Source of the DNA: JAAYJR01 sp964563975
Lineage (GTDB): Bacteria > Bacteroidota > Bacteroidia > Bacteroidales > Prolixibacteraceae
DNA length: 64,000 nt
Direction of reading: 5' to 3'
NCBI GenBank assembly: GCA_964563975.1
Contig: CAZLZJ010000005.1
Span: forward strand, 17,744-81,743
Positions 24,319-32,822 of the stretch are shown here, one piece after another. The notes under the pieces are model-generated. The model had not been told where the DNA came from. It did no database searches and worked only from the letters and a program-made list of their open reading frames with translations. The position numbers and the translations under genes are program-made. The first letter of the stretch is position 1. The number at the start of each line of letters is the position of its first letter.

Positions 24319-26610
24319 TTATAATCCTCTTTTATTAAACAGGATGTACCCGAAATTAAGTGTAAAATAGAGTTTTGTACCGGGCTTTTCATAATAATTA
24401 ATGGCAATGCTTACAGGACCAAACCCGGTATGGTGTACTAATGCTGCCATGCCCTGTAAATAATAATTATCAATTAGTGCCGGATTTTTTTCTACGGTCA
24501 TGTCAGGATTAAGCCGCTCCTCTTTTAAGGGAATAAATCCATGTCCTTCAACCCTGAGGTTAAAGGTTGGGTTCAGGTTGAATATTGCTTTTAGTCCGCC
24601 TGCGATAAAGTTATTTGAGTGAAAATTTTCAATAAAAAGTGAATTACTGTGAGGTGTCGGATAATAGCCGGGTGCAGCAAGAAGGGTAGATCTGCAGTTT
24701 TGAAATGGTTTTTTATTACTGAAGAGTGCTTCCAGCTGTGTCCCAAAAGTGAATTTGCTACCCATTTGCCAATATTTTAAAGTAGATGCCCGGGCTAAAA
24801 AGTAGCTGTGATTATTTTTTATTTTTCCTTGCATTGTTGAGGTTGTTCCGGGTTCATTTGTCTCTTTGCCGACAATATGTTTAATTGAAACAGAGTTAAA
24901 TGATCCTTCTGAAGCAAATTGTTTATAATTTAAAGAGCTGTTTTCAATTGCAATTTGAGATACGAAAGCTATAAAACCGGTATTATCCGGTTCATCTTCC
25001 TTTTTAAATTTTTCAGTCAGGTAATATTCATCCGAAGAATTAACAAAAGAGTAATTGGAAAATAATTTGGAATGTCTGCCCAAAGGGATTCCCGTTTCCA
25101 GTAAAACATTAAATTCGTCTTGTATAATAAATGGTGGCCTGACATCTTCAAAAAACAGCTCTGAACTGGATGAAAAGAAGTCCCACCGGTTTAATGTTGA
25201 GTAGGTTGAAATATAGAAAGGGAGAGTTGTTGGAAAATCTATCCTTCCGCCGGTTTTAAAACTACTGTAAAAACGGCCGAAATAGATATTTGAACTCAGA
25301 GAGTATGCCCGGTTTTGGAAAGTTCGGTAATCAAAGCTCGCATAACCCTGGTTTATAGGCTTCGTTGAAATATTGCCACCTATATTTATTCTTATCTTTT
25401 TTTCAGGTTTTACCTTCAGATGAAGGTCAAAATAACCCGTTTCTTTGTTGTAAAGTGCAATTGGCCTGATCGACTGTAAATGCTCATTGGCAATAAGTTT
25501 AAAATAATCCTGTTTTAATGAGCTGAGGGAAATGATGTTAAATCTGTGTTTTATTGATTGGATAATAAATTTTCGTTGCATCGGGTCCTCTATTCCTTCA
25601 ACTTGTATATTCTGAAATAGCATTTCCGGCTTTTTGCTGTTAAATTCCACTCTTTTTTTTGCTACAACCTCTTTTCTTACCCTTCTGTCGATAAGTGATT
25701 TTATACTGTCTATATTTTGTATTGCCGTAGCTCTTCCATAAGATGTAATGAGGTCATATTTTTGAAAATCGAGTAGTCCGACATTTTGAAATTTTGTTTC
25801 AAGGAGGATACCCTGTTCTTTAGGGATATCATAATCGGTAGGCCTCATAACTATATTTGTAATCTGTTCGACTATATTATCGCTATCGGGTTTTTTTGGC
25901 ATTTCTGTCACTTTATGGCCGATTATAATGTCTGGTTTAAATATTTCTGTCATTACATCGTGTGGAAAATTATTCACAATACCACCATCGAACAGCAGTT
26001 TATTATCGATAATTATAGGCTTAAAATAGAGGGGTACGGTCATTGATGCTCTAATGGCGTCTCCCACATCTCCATTTCTCAGTGTTATTGCTTGATTAGT
26101 ATGTATGTCGGTTGCAATACAGAAAAAGGGGACCATAAGACTGTCGAAATTATTGTTACAGGCTGCTGTGGTTGGCGCCATCAGCTCCATAAAAGCAAAG
26201 TTCATCTGCTCTTCGGGAATTATATTTGTTGGGGGCAACAGTTTTAGTTTATCCTTCTTTTTGTCAATTCTTAATTCAAGCCATGCAGGATCAGGCTCAG
26301 GCCTGGTAAAGTAGTACCTGTATTCTTTTTGAATACGGCCCGTTGACCAGAAATAGAACTCGTCCGACCGGAAAAGTTCTTCCATTTGATCAGGTGAATA
26401 GCCTGCAGCATAGAGCCCGCCCACAATTGCACCAATGGATGTTCCTGCAATGTAATCTATAGGAATATTGTTCTCTTCAAGCACTCTGATCACTTCAATA
26501 TGAGCCATACCTTTGGCTCCTCCTCCGCTTAAAACCAGCCCGACTGACTGGGAGGATGCCATGATTGCAAAACAGAAAAAACAAATAATTAACAGAAGAG
26601 ATTTCTTCAT
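24319..26610 (-). CDS. Patatin-like phospholipase fused to an outer-membrane barrel
   Basis: 763 residues with a signal peptide (MKKSLLLIICFFCFAIMASSQ). The patatin domain (about 22-300) shows the oxyanion loop SGGGAKG (28-34), nucleophile elbow GTSIG with Ser58, and the DGG catalytic Asp motif in LLFDGGIVNNFP. It is followed by a POTRA-like segment (VRKEVVAKKRVEFN..., IQVEGIEDPMQRKFIIQSIKHRF) and a C-terminal 16-strand-type barrel ending FTLNFGYILFNKRGL. The architecture matches PlpD-type (type Vd) autotransporters, in which the lipase is moved outside by its own barrel. The substrate would be membrane phospholipid. A -7 promoter element lies just upstream. Confidence 0.88.
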   Translation of the reverse strand: MKKSLLLIICFFCFAIMASSQSVGLVLSGGGAKGMAHIEVIRVLEENNIPIDYIAGTSIGAIVGGLYAAGYSPDQMEELFRSDEFYFWSTGRIQKEYRYYFTRPEPDPAWLELRIDKKKDKLKLLPPTNIIPEEQMNFAFMELMAPTTAACNNNFDSLMVPFFCIATDIHTNQAITLRNGDVGDAIRASMTVPLYFKPIIIDNKLLFDGGIVNNFPHDVMTEIFKPDIIIGHKVTEMPKKPDSDNIVEQITNIVMRPTDYDIPKEQGILLETKFQNVGLLDFQKYDLITSYGRATAIQNIDSIKSLIDRRVRKEVVAKKRVEFNSKKPEMLFQNIQVEGIEDPMQRKFIIQSIKHRFNIISLSSLKQDYFKLIANEHLQSIRPIALYNKETGYFDLHLKVKPEKKIRINIGGNISTKPINQGYASFDYRTFQNRAYSLSSNIYFGRFYSSFKTGGRIDFPTTLPFYISTYSTLNRWDFFSSSSELFFEDVRPPFIIQDEFNVLLETGIPLGRHSKLFSNYSFVNSSDEYYLTEKFKKEDEPDNTGFIAFVSQIAIENSSLNYKQFASEGSFNSVSIKHIVGKETNEPGTTSTMQGKIKNNHSYFLARASTLKYWQMGSKFTFGTQLEALFSNKKPFQNCRSTLLAAPGYYPTPHSNSLFIENFHSNNFIAGGLKAIFNLNPTFNLRVEGHGFIPLKEERLNPDMTVEKNPALIDNYYLQGMAALVHHTGFGPVSIAINYYEKPGTKLYFTLNFGYILFNKRGL

Positions 26611-26636
26611 AGGTTTTTAACATAAAAAGGGTTTAT

Positions 26637-26644
26637 CAAATATA
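26637..26644 (-). promoter_or_regulatory. Bacteroidota-type -7 element (TATATTTG on minus strand)
   Basis: Exact TAnnTTTG on the minus strand, 26 nt before the patatin start codon and just past the YitT gene stop. No well-spaced TTTG -33 element seen. Confidence 0.45.
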
Positions 26645-26654
26645 GTGAAATTTT

Positions 26655-27578
26655 TTAGTTGCCGGTTTTTTTTCCAAGGCTTTGAAACCCTTCTCCCAAA
26701 ATCTCCCTGGTGTCCATTACCGTAATAAAGGCATCAGGATCTATTTTGCTAATATATTCCTGAAGTATTGCAACTTCGCGCCGACTGACGACAGTAAAAA
26801 TAATTTTTTTCTTCTCACCGGTAAACATTCCTGTTCCGCTAAAAAGAGTTCCGCTTCTGTCAAGGTCGTTAATAATTTTATTTTTAATCTCTTCGGGTTT
26901 TTGTGAAATTATAAGTAAAGCTTTGTTAAAGTCAGCTCCTTCAAGGACTGTATCGATAATACGCCCTGAAATATAGATCACCACCCATGAATAGAGAGGA
27001 ATATGCCAGTCGTGGAATGCTACAAGTCCCAGCAGTACAATAGCAGAATCAACATAGATCATAAGTTTTCCTAACTGGATATGCGTATATTTTGCAATTA
27101 TCATTGCTATAATATCTGAACCGCCGGAGGTTGCTTTTGCTTTAAAAATCAGTCCCAGTCCAAAACCAATAAGTATTCCTCCGAATAAGCACGATAATAG
27201 GACATCACTAACAAGCGGAGGATTCCCCGGGGGTCTCAGGAAGGCTATTCCGTCAATAAATATTGAAGTAAGAACAAATCCGATAATAGTTTTAACTCCA
27301 AATTTTGGTCCGAGAATCCTGATGCCTGCATAGGTGAGAGGGATATTGACTAAAAGTCCGAATAGTCCGATTGGAAAACCATCGGGCCAGAAAGGGATAA
27401 GTCCTCTTGTAGAATAATGTACAACGATTCCGATTCCATATACTCCTCCCGGAACAATTCTATGAGGGGTGATAAACCATACAAATCCTCCTGCCAGAAT
27501 AAATGCTCCGGCTAAAATAAGGGAGTAATCTATAAACCACTGTTTGCTGAAAAGCTTTTGTTTTGTAATGAAAGCCAT
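26655..27578 (-). CDS. YitT family membrane protein (DUF161/DUF2179)
   Basis: 307 residues. Five to six transmembrane segments (LILAGAFILAGGFVWFIT, GLFGLLVNIPLTYAGI, LLSCLFGGILIGFGLGLIF, LMIYVDSAIVLLGLVAF) are followed by a soluble C-terminal domain GTGMFTGEKKKIIFTVVSRRE...ISKIDPDAFITVMD, the DUF2179 module. The GxxFKAKATSGGSDIIA loop is a family hallmark. The molecular activity of YitT proteins is not established. It lies 20 nt after the TonB-like gene on the same strand and may be the last gene of the exbB-exbD-tonB unit. Confidence 0.88.
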   Translation of the reverse strand: MAFITKQKLFSKQWFIDYSLILAGAFILAGGFVWFITPHRIVPGGVYGIGIVVHYSTRGLIPFWPDGFPIGLFGLLVNIPLTYAGIRILGPKFGVKTIIGFVLTSIFIDGIAFLRPPGNPPLVSDVLLSCLFGGILIGFGLGLIFKAKATSGGSDIIAMIIAKYTHIQLGKLMIYVDSAIVLLGLVAFHDWHIPLYSWVVIYISGRIIDTVLEGADFNKALLIISQKPEEIKNKIINDLDRSGTLFSGTGMFTGEKKKIIFTVVSRREVAILQEYISKIDPDAFITVMDTREILGEGFQSLGKKTGN

Positions 27579-27598
27579 TTTAGCACGGGATATAACTT

Positions 27599-28567
27599 TT
27601 AACTAAGTTTGAATCTGTAGGAGATAGTTCCCTGCTGGAATGCAGGGGCATTCTCATCAAGGTTAAATTTTGATTTTAAAGCTGCCTGCCGGGCTTCGTT
27701 CCAGAATCGTTGATCCATAATGGTAGTTCCCCTTACACCGGGTTCGGCTGCTGTTACATTTCCATATTTGTCAACTGTAACCTTTACCACTACCACACCT
27801 TCGTCATTTCCGGGGTATGCCGGTTTTGGTAAAGCTTTTGCCGTTCTTCCTGAAAGGCTGTATGATACGCCGGTGCCCTGGTTGCCCGATCCGCTTCCTC
27901 CCGGTCCGTAAGTACCGGCATTAGGGTCTCCTGTGGGAACCCCCTGGTTGCCGCCGGGGAATGTTACACCCTGGTTAGGGTTATCGCCCGAACCACGTCC
28001 TTCTGCAGTACCCGGACCTGTTCCTCCAAATGCACCTTTAGCTCTTGAGTTTATTTCGCTGATTTTTTTCTGTTCTTCTTCTGCTTTTTTTCGTTCTGCT
28101 TCAGCACGCTGTTGTCTCTCCAATTCAGCTTGCCGCTGTTGCCTCTCCAACTCGGCCTGCTGCTGCTCCTGCTGTTTGCGTTTTTCAGCTTCTATCTGTT
28201 TTTGTCTGTCTGCTTCTCTTTTTTTTTGTTCGGCAGCTTCAATTGCTGCTGTTTTTTCAAAATCTTGCGTCATTGCTGTTTCTTTAGCCTGATTGGGTCT
28301 GCTTGCGGGAGGGACAGCCGGAGGTGGTGGTGGAACAGGAGCTTCTATTTGCTGCACAGGCCGGGCAGGTTCAGGTTCACTGCGTACTGATCCCGGCTCA
28401 ATATCACCAAGCCCATGGTCGCTGGTGCCAAAATTAACTAAGATCCCTTCTTCTCCCGGAAGTGGCAGAGGAGTAAAAAAGCCCAGGAAGATCAGCATAA
28501 GAAGGACACAGATATGAAAAACAGCGGTTCCGATTATGCCTTTTTTATGTTTTTCAAAAAAACTCAT
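27599..28567 (-). CDS. TonB-like energy transducer
   Basis: 322 residues with a single N-terminal membrane anchor (GIIGTAVFHICVLLMLIFLGF). A Pro-rich stretch (EAPVPPPPPAVPPASRP) follows, then a long charged coiled coil of K, E, Q and R (residues about 100-175, partly repeated as ELERQQRQAELERQQRAEAER in DNA and protein), a Gly-rich linker, and a C-terminal TonB-type domain (VVVKVTVDKYGNVTAAEPGV). It would couple the ExbBD proton channel to outer-membrane receptors; a TolA-like role is also possible, given the coiled coil. It starts one base after the exbD stop. Confidence 0.85.
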   Translation of the reverse strand: MSFFEKHKKGIIGTAVFHICVLLMLIFLGFFTPLPLPGEEGILVNFGTSDHGLGDIEPGSVRSEPEPARPVQQIEAPVPPPPPAVPPASRPNQAKETAMTQDFEKTAAIEAAEQKKREADRQKQIEAEKRKQQEQQQAELERQQRQAELERQQRAEAERKKAEEEQKKISEINSRAKGAFGGTGPGTAEGRGSGDNPNQGVTFPGGNQGVPTGDPNAGTYGPGGSGSGNQGTGVSYSLSGRTAKALPKPAYPGNDEGVVVVKVTVDKYGNVTAAEPGVRGTTIMDQRFWNEARQAALKSKFNLDENAPAFQQGTISYRFKLS

Positions 28568-28978
28568 TTAGCTTTCCGGCGCTGTGGCCGCAATCATTTT
28601 ATACTTATTTTTTCTTGCAATATTCATTACTTTAACAATCTCTTCCCATGGTACTGATTTTTCGGCATGAAGTGATATATATATATCGTCGTTGCCAATT
28701 CCGAAACGGTTTTGTAAAAATGGCTCAATCTCTCTGAATTCAACTCTTCTGAGACGGCCATCATCGTTAATGTAATACTTCAGATCCCTTGTTATTGAAA
28801 TTGTGGTAATTGGTTTTGCCGCTGTCTGATTGTTGCTTTGAGGCAGCAGTAATTTCAAAGCATTTGGCGCAACCAATGTTGATGTCACCATGAAGAAGAT
28901 AAGCAATAAGAATACAATATCAGTCATTGACGACATACTGAAACTTGCATTGATCTTATTTCTTTGTTTAAGTGCCAT
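28568..28978 (-). CDS. ExbD/TolR-type biopolymer transport protein
   Basis: 136 residues. The N-terminal TM helix contains the conserved Asp in SMTDIVFLLLIFFMVTSTL. The periplasmic domain ends IAATAPES and includes ISLHAEKSVPWEEIVKVMNIARK. It forms the proton-powered motor with the ExbB-like protein encoded 11 nt upstream and drives TonB-like transducers. ExbD and TolR cannot be separated from sequence alone. Confidence 0.92.
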   Translation of the reverse strand: MALKQRNKINASFSMSSMTDIVFLLLIFFMVTSTLVAPNALKLLLPQSNNQTAAKPITTISITRDLKYYINDDGRLRRVEFREIEPFLQNRFGIGNDDIYISLHAEKSVPWEEIVKVMNIARKNKYKMIAATAPES

Positions 28979-28989
28979 TTTGTAATTAA

Positions 28990-29694
28990 TTATACGGGTT
29001 CATTAAGAAGGTCCATAAATTCCGTTGTTGTGGCTTCTAACCGGAATACCACTTTTTCTACATTAGTTACCAATACATTATAAGCAAAATAGGCTATAAT
29101 GCCAACTATAAGTCCGGCTACAGTGGTGACCATTGCCTGGTAAATACCGGTCGACAGGAGTGTTACATCAATATTGTTACCTGCATTTGACATATCGTAA
29201 AATGCCTGGATCATACCCATAACCGTGCCCAGAAAGCCAAGCATTGGAGCTCCGCCTGCCACTGAGGCAAGCACGGGAAGGCTTTTTTCCAGTTTTGACA
29301 CTTCTAAGTTGCCGACATTTTCAATTGCTGCATTGACATCGTTGAGCGGCCTTCCGATTCTGGAGATTCCTTTCTCCAACATTCTTGATGTGGGGGTTGA
29401 ATTACTCCGGCAGATCATCAGAGCTTCGTCAATCTTGCCATTTGTAATATACACTTTAATTTTATCAAGAAAAGCGGGGTCAAATTTTCCTGCTTTTTTT
29501 ATTGCAAAGAACCTGTCAAAAAAGATATAAACAGCTATTATTGACAATAATAAAATGGGAATCATGATCCATCCGCCTTTAAAGGCAAGATCAATAAACT
29601 TTGTTGATATACCCTCAGGTACCGGGGCCAATGTGTCAAGCTCTGCCGTCAGATCGGCCTGAAGTGATAAAAGATTAAACATAGTTGTCATCAA
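28990..29694 (-). CDS. MotA/TolQ/ExbB proton channel family protein
   Basis: 234 residues with three TM helices (GGWIMIPILLLSIIAVYIFF; PMLGFLGTVMGMIQAF; AMVTTVAGLIVGIIAYFAYN). The ExbB signatures APMLGFLGTVMGM and GIYQAMVTTVAGL provide the proton-path Thr residues. The large cytoplasmic loop lies between TM1 and TM2. It is the first gene of the exbB-exbD-tonB-yitT run. No TAnnTTTG match was seen in its upstream region. Confidence 0.92.
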   Translation of the reverse strand: MMTTMFNLLSLQADLTAELDTLAPVPEGISTKFIDLAFKGGWIMIPILLLSIIAVYIFFDRFFAIKKAGKFDPAFLDKIKVYITNGKIDEALMICRSNSTPTSRMLEKGISRIGRPLNDVNAAIENVGNLEVSKLEKSLPVLASVAGGAPMLGFLGTVMGMIQAFYDMSNAGNNIDVTLLSTGIYQAMVTTVAGLIVGIIAYFAYNVLVTNVEKVVFRLEATTTEFMDLLNEPV

Positions 29695-29860
29695 ATTTTC
29701 TTTGATTAAAAAACGAAATTTAAATTCAATTATTATTAGTCGCTAAAATTACTATTATTTTATATGGTTATTTCTCTTTTTTTTATCCGAATCCATAAGT
29801 TATTAACAACCGCTTATTGAAAGCATGGAATGAACCATTCTCTGACAGGTTTAAATGATT

Positions 29861-30985
29861 TCAATTATCTCTCTTTTTGGAGCGGATTGCCCTTTTTAAC
29901 GATTTTGACAGGTATCTCCAGTATTGTTTGTGAAATTCCCGGCCCTCTTTACCTAAAAATTCATGACAAGAGGCGGGAATATCATCAGGATGAAATTTAA
30001 CTTTTTGCATATCTTCATTGAGTGCAGGCACTTCAGGATGAAACTGTGTGGAAAATACATGAGGGTACCGGCTGTGGGCTATTGCTTCAACTACTTTTTC
30101 ATCAATCGACACAGCTGTTATTATCAGTTCTTTTCCCGGATCTTTAACAGCCTGATGGTGAGAGCTGTATACCAGCGGGGTTAGTTCCCGGGAAATTTTC
30201 ACTTTTTCACCAAAAAAGGGATTATCGGTAAAACGGATCGGGTGGATGTTGGAACCTATCAACAGTGAGTCGTCTGATATTTCCTGCCAGTAGTTTTTAT
30301 GAAGATTATTCCTGCCTGCCTTGACTATGGCATCGGGGGTTTCAGCACCAAAAATTTCAGCGGGAATATCCTGAATAAGGGTACCTCCCGCAGCAACATT
30401 CATTGTCTGCAGCCCCAAACAAAACCCGGTAATAAAATACCAAGGCTTTTCCTCCAAAAAAGGTTTGAAAGAGTCGTTCCGGGAACTGCCGATAAGATGA
30501 AATAAAAAGGTAAGTTCAAAAAAATGCCGGTTGGGGTCGGTGACCTTTGAGAGTGTATTTTTATGTTTGTAAATTTCAGGAGGTATGTCAGGTCCGCCGA
30601 AAAAAAAGGCACCTGCAGAATATTTGAAAACTTTGTGTATCTCAGAGCTGAGATGGTTATTCATAAATATATCTTCCATATTTAACGGGCCCCTGAATTC
30701 ATGGAGATAAATGTTTTTTATTTTTTTTTCTTTGATTAATTTTTTTGATTTGCTGAAATCATATTCTTGCCCCTCATAATAAATACCAACAAATTTAACT
30801 CCGGAGGCGTTGATTTTTAATAGCCGGTTTTTAATCAGATAGTTTAAAATGGTTAAATTATTTTCGGTTGGATTAGCCAGCAAAATGTAAGTTTTTTTAG
30901 GGTTGAAATCCTGTCTGAAAAAATCCTGTCCCGCCAGGCTGACTGACAGGAGCAGGAACAGGTAAAAAAATACGGCTCTCCTCAT
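29861..30985 (-). CDS. Exported class I glutamine amidotransferase-like (peptidase C26) protein
   Basis: 374 residues with a signal peptide (MRRAVFFYLFLLLSVSLAGQ). The catalytic triad of the class I amidotransferase fold is intact: Cys189 in ITGFCLGLQTMN, His316 and Glu318 in STQFHPEV. GGPDIPPE and YSSHHQAVKDPG match gamma-glutamyl-hydrolase/PuuD-type relatives. It should hydrolyse a gamma-glutamyl amide bond, here in the periplasm or outside the cell. No amidotransferase partner lies nearby. A secreted version suggests scavenging of gamma-glutamyl compounds or wall-peptide trimming, which is inference. Confidence 0.82.
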   Translation of the reverse strand: MRRAVFFYLFLLLSVSLAGQDFFRQDFNPKKTYILLANPTENNLTILNYLIKNRLLKINASGVKFVGIYYEGQEYDFSKSKKLIKEKKIKNIYLHEFRGPLNMEDIFMNNHLSSEIHKVFKYSAGAFFFGGPDIPPEIYKHKNTLSKVTDPNRHFFELTFLFHLIGSSRNDSFKPFLEEKPWYFITGFCLGLQTMNVAAGGTLIQDIPAEIFGAETPDAIVKAGRNNLHKNYWQEISDDSLLIGSNIHPIRFTDNPFFGEKVKISRELTPLVYSSHHQAVKDPGKELIITAVSIDEKVVEAIAHSRYPHVFSTQFHPEVPALNEDMQKVKFHPDDIPASCHEFLGKEGREFHKQYWRYLSKSLKRAIRSKKRDN

Positions 30986-31010
30986 TTGAACATTGCTCTT
31001 GTTAAAAAAT

Positions 31011-31018
31011 CAAAGATA
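31011..31018 (-). promoter_or_regulatory. -7 element (TATCTTTG on minus strand)
   Basis: Exact TAnnTTTG match 25 nt before the amidotransferase start. A TTTG lies upstream at 31035-31038 (CAAA on plus) but the spacing is only 16 nt, shorter than the usual 19-21. Confidence 0.45.
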
Positions 31019-31079
31019 GTATTAAGGATTTTAACAAAAAAGCCCTGAGGTTTATATATTAAAAAATAAAGTGATTTGA

Positions 31080-31109
31080 TTTGTAAACCTTTTTATCTTC
31101 TTAAATTTG
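31080..31109 (+). promoter_or_regulatory. Bacteroidota promoter for the SPFH gene
   Basis: TTTG at 31080-31083, 18-nt spacer, then TAAATTTG at 31102-31109, an exact TAnnTTTG. The start codon is 25 nt downstream, giving a short leader. Confidence 0.55.
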
Positions 31110-31134
31110 CACAAACAATATAATATATTCTGTT

Positions 31135-31953
31135 ATGAGATTTAATTTTAAAACATCTTACATTATTGCAATAGTTGCAGTTATTTTGATAATTCTGCTT
31201 TTTGGGGGGCGTATGTTCTTTATCATTGAAGCAGGTGAGAGGGGTGTGATTTTTCGTCCATATACTTCTGGTATGGACATTGAAAATATTTATGGTGAAG
31301 GTTTTCATATGATTTCTCCATGGAACAGACTTTATAAATATAATGTCAGAGAGCAACAGAGAGAGGAAACAATGGATGTACTCGACAAAAACGGGTTATC
31401 AATCAATATCGACATTACAGTACGTTTTAACCCTGATTATAACAATATTGCTCATTTGCATCAACAATTTGGGACCAGCTATATAAATGTGTTGGTAATT
31501 CCGGAGGTTCGCTCCACCGTAAGACAGGTTTCCGGCCGCTATACCGCTGAAGAGATATACTCTACAAAAAGAGCTGAAGTGGAAACCAGTATTAAGGAGG
31601 AGACCAGACAGGTACTTGGTGAAAACTTTATTGACATGAGAGCTTTGCTTATTAAGTCTATTAACCTTCCGGAGCAGATCAAGGGGGCAATTGAGAATAA
31701 GCTGAAACAGGAACAGGAGGCGCTTGCATATCAATTTAAGCTTCAGCGGGAGGAGTCGGAGGCAGAGCGCAGGCGTATTGAAGCTGAGGGTATAGCTAAT
31801 TATAACCGTATTATTAGTGCCAGCTTAACCGATAATATACTGAAGCAGCGTGGCATTGATGCAACAGTAGGCCTTGCTGAATCGCCCAATGCAAAAGTTA
31901 TTGTCATAGGCAGCGGAAAGGAAGGGCTTCCCCTGATTTTGGGTAATAATTAA
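31135..31953 (+). CDS. SPFH/prohibitin-family membrane protein
   Basis: 272 residues. An N-terminal TM segment (SYIIAIVAVILIILLFGG) precedes the SPFH domain: IIEAGERGVIFRPYTSG, DKNGLSINIDITVRFNP, IPEVRSTVRQVSGRYTAEEIYSTKR. A coiled coil follows (NKLKQEQEALAYQFKLQREESEAERRRIE, residues about 196-224). Prohibitin-like proteins form large membrane-anchored rings that organise membrane domains and often modulate FtsH-type proteases. The partner is not visible here. It has its own promoter; a thioesterase gene follows 36 nt later. Confidence 0.9.
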   Translation: MRFNFKTSYIIAIVAVILIILLFGGRMFFIIEAGERGVIFRPYTSGMDIENIYGEGFHMISPWNRLYKYNVREQQREETMDVLDKNGLSINIDITVRFNPDYNNIAHLHQQFGTSYINVLVIPEVRSTVRQVSGRYTAEEIYSTKRAEVETSIKEETRQVLGENFIDMRALLIKSINLPEQIKGAIENKLKQEQEALAYQFKLQREESEAERRRIEAEGIANYNRIISASLTDNILKQRGIDATVGLAESPNAKVIVIGSGKEGLPLILGNN

Positions 31954-31989
31954 GATGTGTGTCCCGGATATAATCTGAATGTTCGAAAA

Positions 31990-32475
31990 ATGAAAAAAAT
32001 TGTAAATCCTTTTTCACAGGTTGCAGAATCTTGTGAATATAATTGTTTTGGATGTTCTCCCCATAATGAAAGAGGTCTCCGGCTGGAATTTTGGGAAGAT
32101 GGAGAGGAGATAGTGGCAAAATGGCAGCCTAAAAAAGAGTTTGAGGGCTGGATTGGTGTGTTACACGGAGGGATTCAGGCCACTTTATTGGATGAGGTAG
32201 CCGCCTGGCTTGTTTTTATAAAGCTGAAAACCGCAGGGGTAACAATACAGCTCACAGTTGATTATCCAAAACCTGCTTTTATATCGAAAGGAGCATTTAC
32301 AGTGAAGGCAAACCTTCTCTCTTTTCAGAAAAATATTGCCCGGATCAAAACCACACTATATGATGGAGATGATAAAATATGTGCCACTGCAGTAGCTGAG
32401 TACTTCTGCTTTCCTGAAAAAATAGCCAGAGCAAAATATAATTACCCTGGAGCAAAAGCTTTTTATACTGAATAA
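31990..32475 (+). CDS. PaaI/hotdog-fold thioesterase
   Basis: 161 residues from ATG 31990 (MKKIVNPFSQ). A GTG-initiated reading from 31957 adds 11 residues with no family match. The hotdog core is visible as GWIGVLHGGIQATLLDEVAAWLVF (HGG with the catalytic-region Glu/Asp), VTIQLTVDYPKPAF and a closing beta strand. An N-terminal Cys-rich patch, CEYNCFGCSP, is typical of a PaaI subgroup. It would hydrolyse an acyl-CoA thioester; the substrate is unknown. Confidence 0.85.
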   Translation: MKKIVNPFSQVAESCEYNCFGCSPHNERGLRLEFWEDGEEIVAKWQPKKEFEGWIGVLHGGIQATLLDEVAAWLVFIKLKTAGVTIQLTVDYPKPAFISKGAFTVKANLLSFQKNIARIKTTLYDGDDKICATAVAEYFCFPEKIARAKYNYPGAKAFYTE

Positions 32476-32551
32476 ACAGCATACAGCTCTTCTTTTTAGA
32501 TCAGGATTATTGGATATATAAAGGTTGTGGATTTAAATCTATACTGTTTTT

Positions 32552-32734
32552 TTAAAAGTCATCATCTTCGTCATCATAGCTGAATGAATACTCGTCAATG
32601 TCTTCTTCATCAAATTCATCATAGATGGAAAGCCTTTTTTTTGAGCTTTTTTCTTTTCTTGCCGAATGTTTTTTTTGTTTTCGGTCGAAGTTGTCAACTT
32701 CATTGTAATTTTTTTTGTTTACTTTCCGTTTCAT
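32552..32734 (-). CDS. Small bipolar hypothetical protein
   Basis: 60 residues with strongly segregated charge. Residues 1-35 are basic (MKRKVNKKNYNEV, RKQKKHSARKEKSSKKR) and 37-60 are acidic (YDEFDEEDIDEYSFSYDDED). There is no hydrophobic core, so it is probably disordered or an RNA/protein binder. It stands alone between plus-strand genes in an AT-rich interval, with no clear promoter. Low complexity makes chance survival of the frame possible. Confidence 0.45.
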   Translation of the reverse strand: MKRKVNKKNYNEVDNFDRKQKKHSARKEKSSKKRLSIYDEFDEEDIDEYSFSYDDEDDDF

Positions 32735-32822
32735 TTTAAATCATAATTCAAAAAAATAAAATAAAATTTTAAAGTTTTACCCAGGCAAAATAAAAAATAA
32801 TTAAGAATATTATAATGATTTA

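Noticed and set aside
27720..28517. Plus-strand ORFs opposite the tonB-like gene with Pro/Gly- and Cys/Leu-rich translations
   Set aside because: Composition mirrors the Pro- and Gln-rich coiled-coil coding of tonB on the other strand; no independent support.
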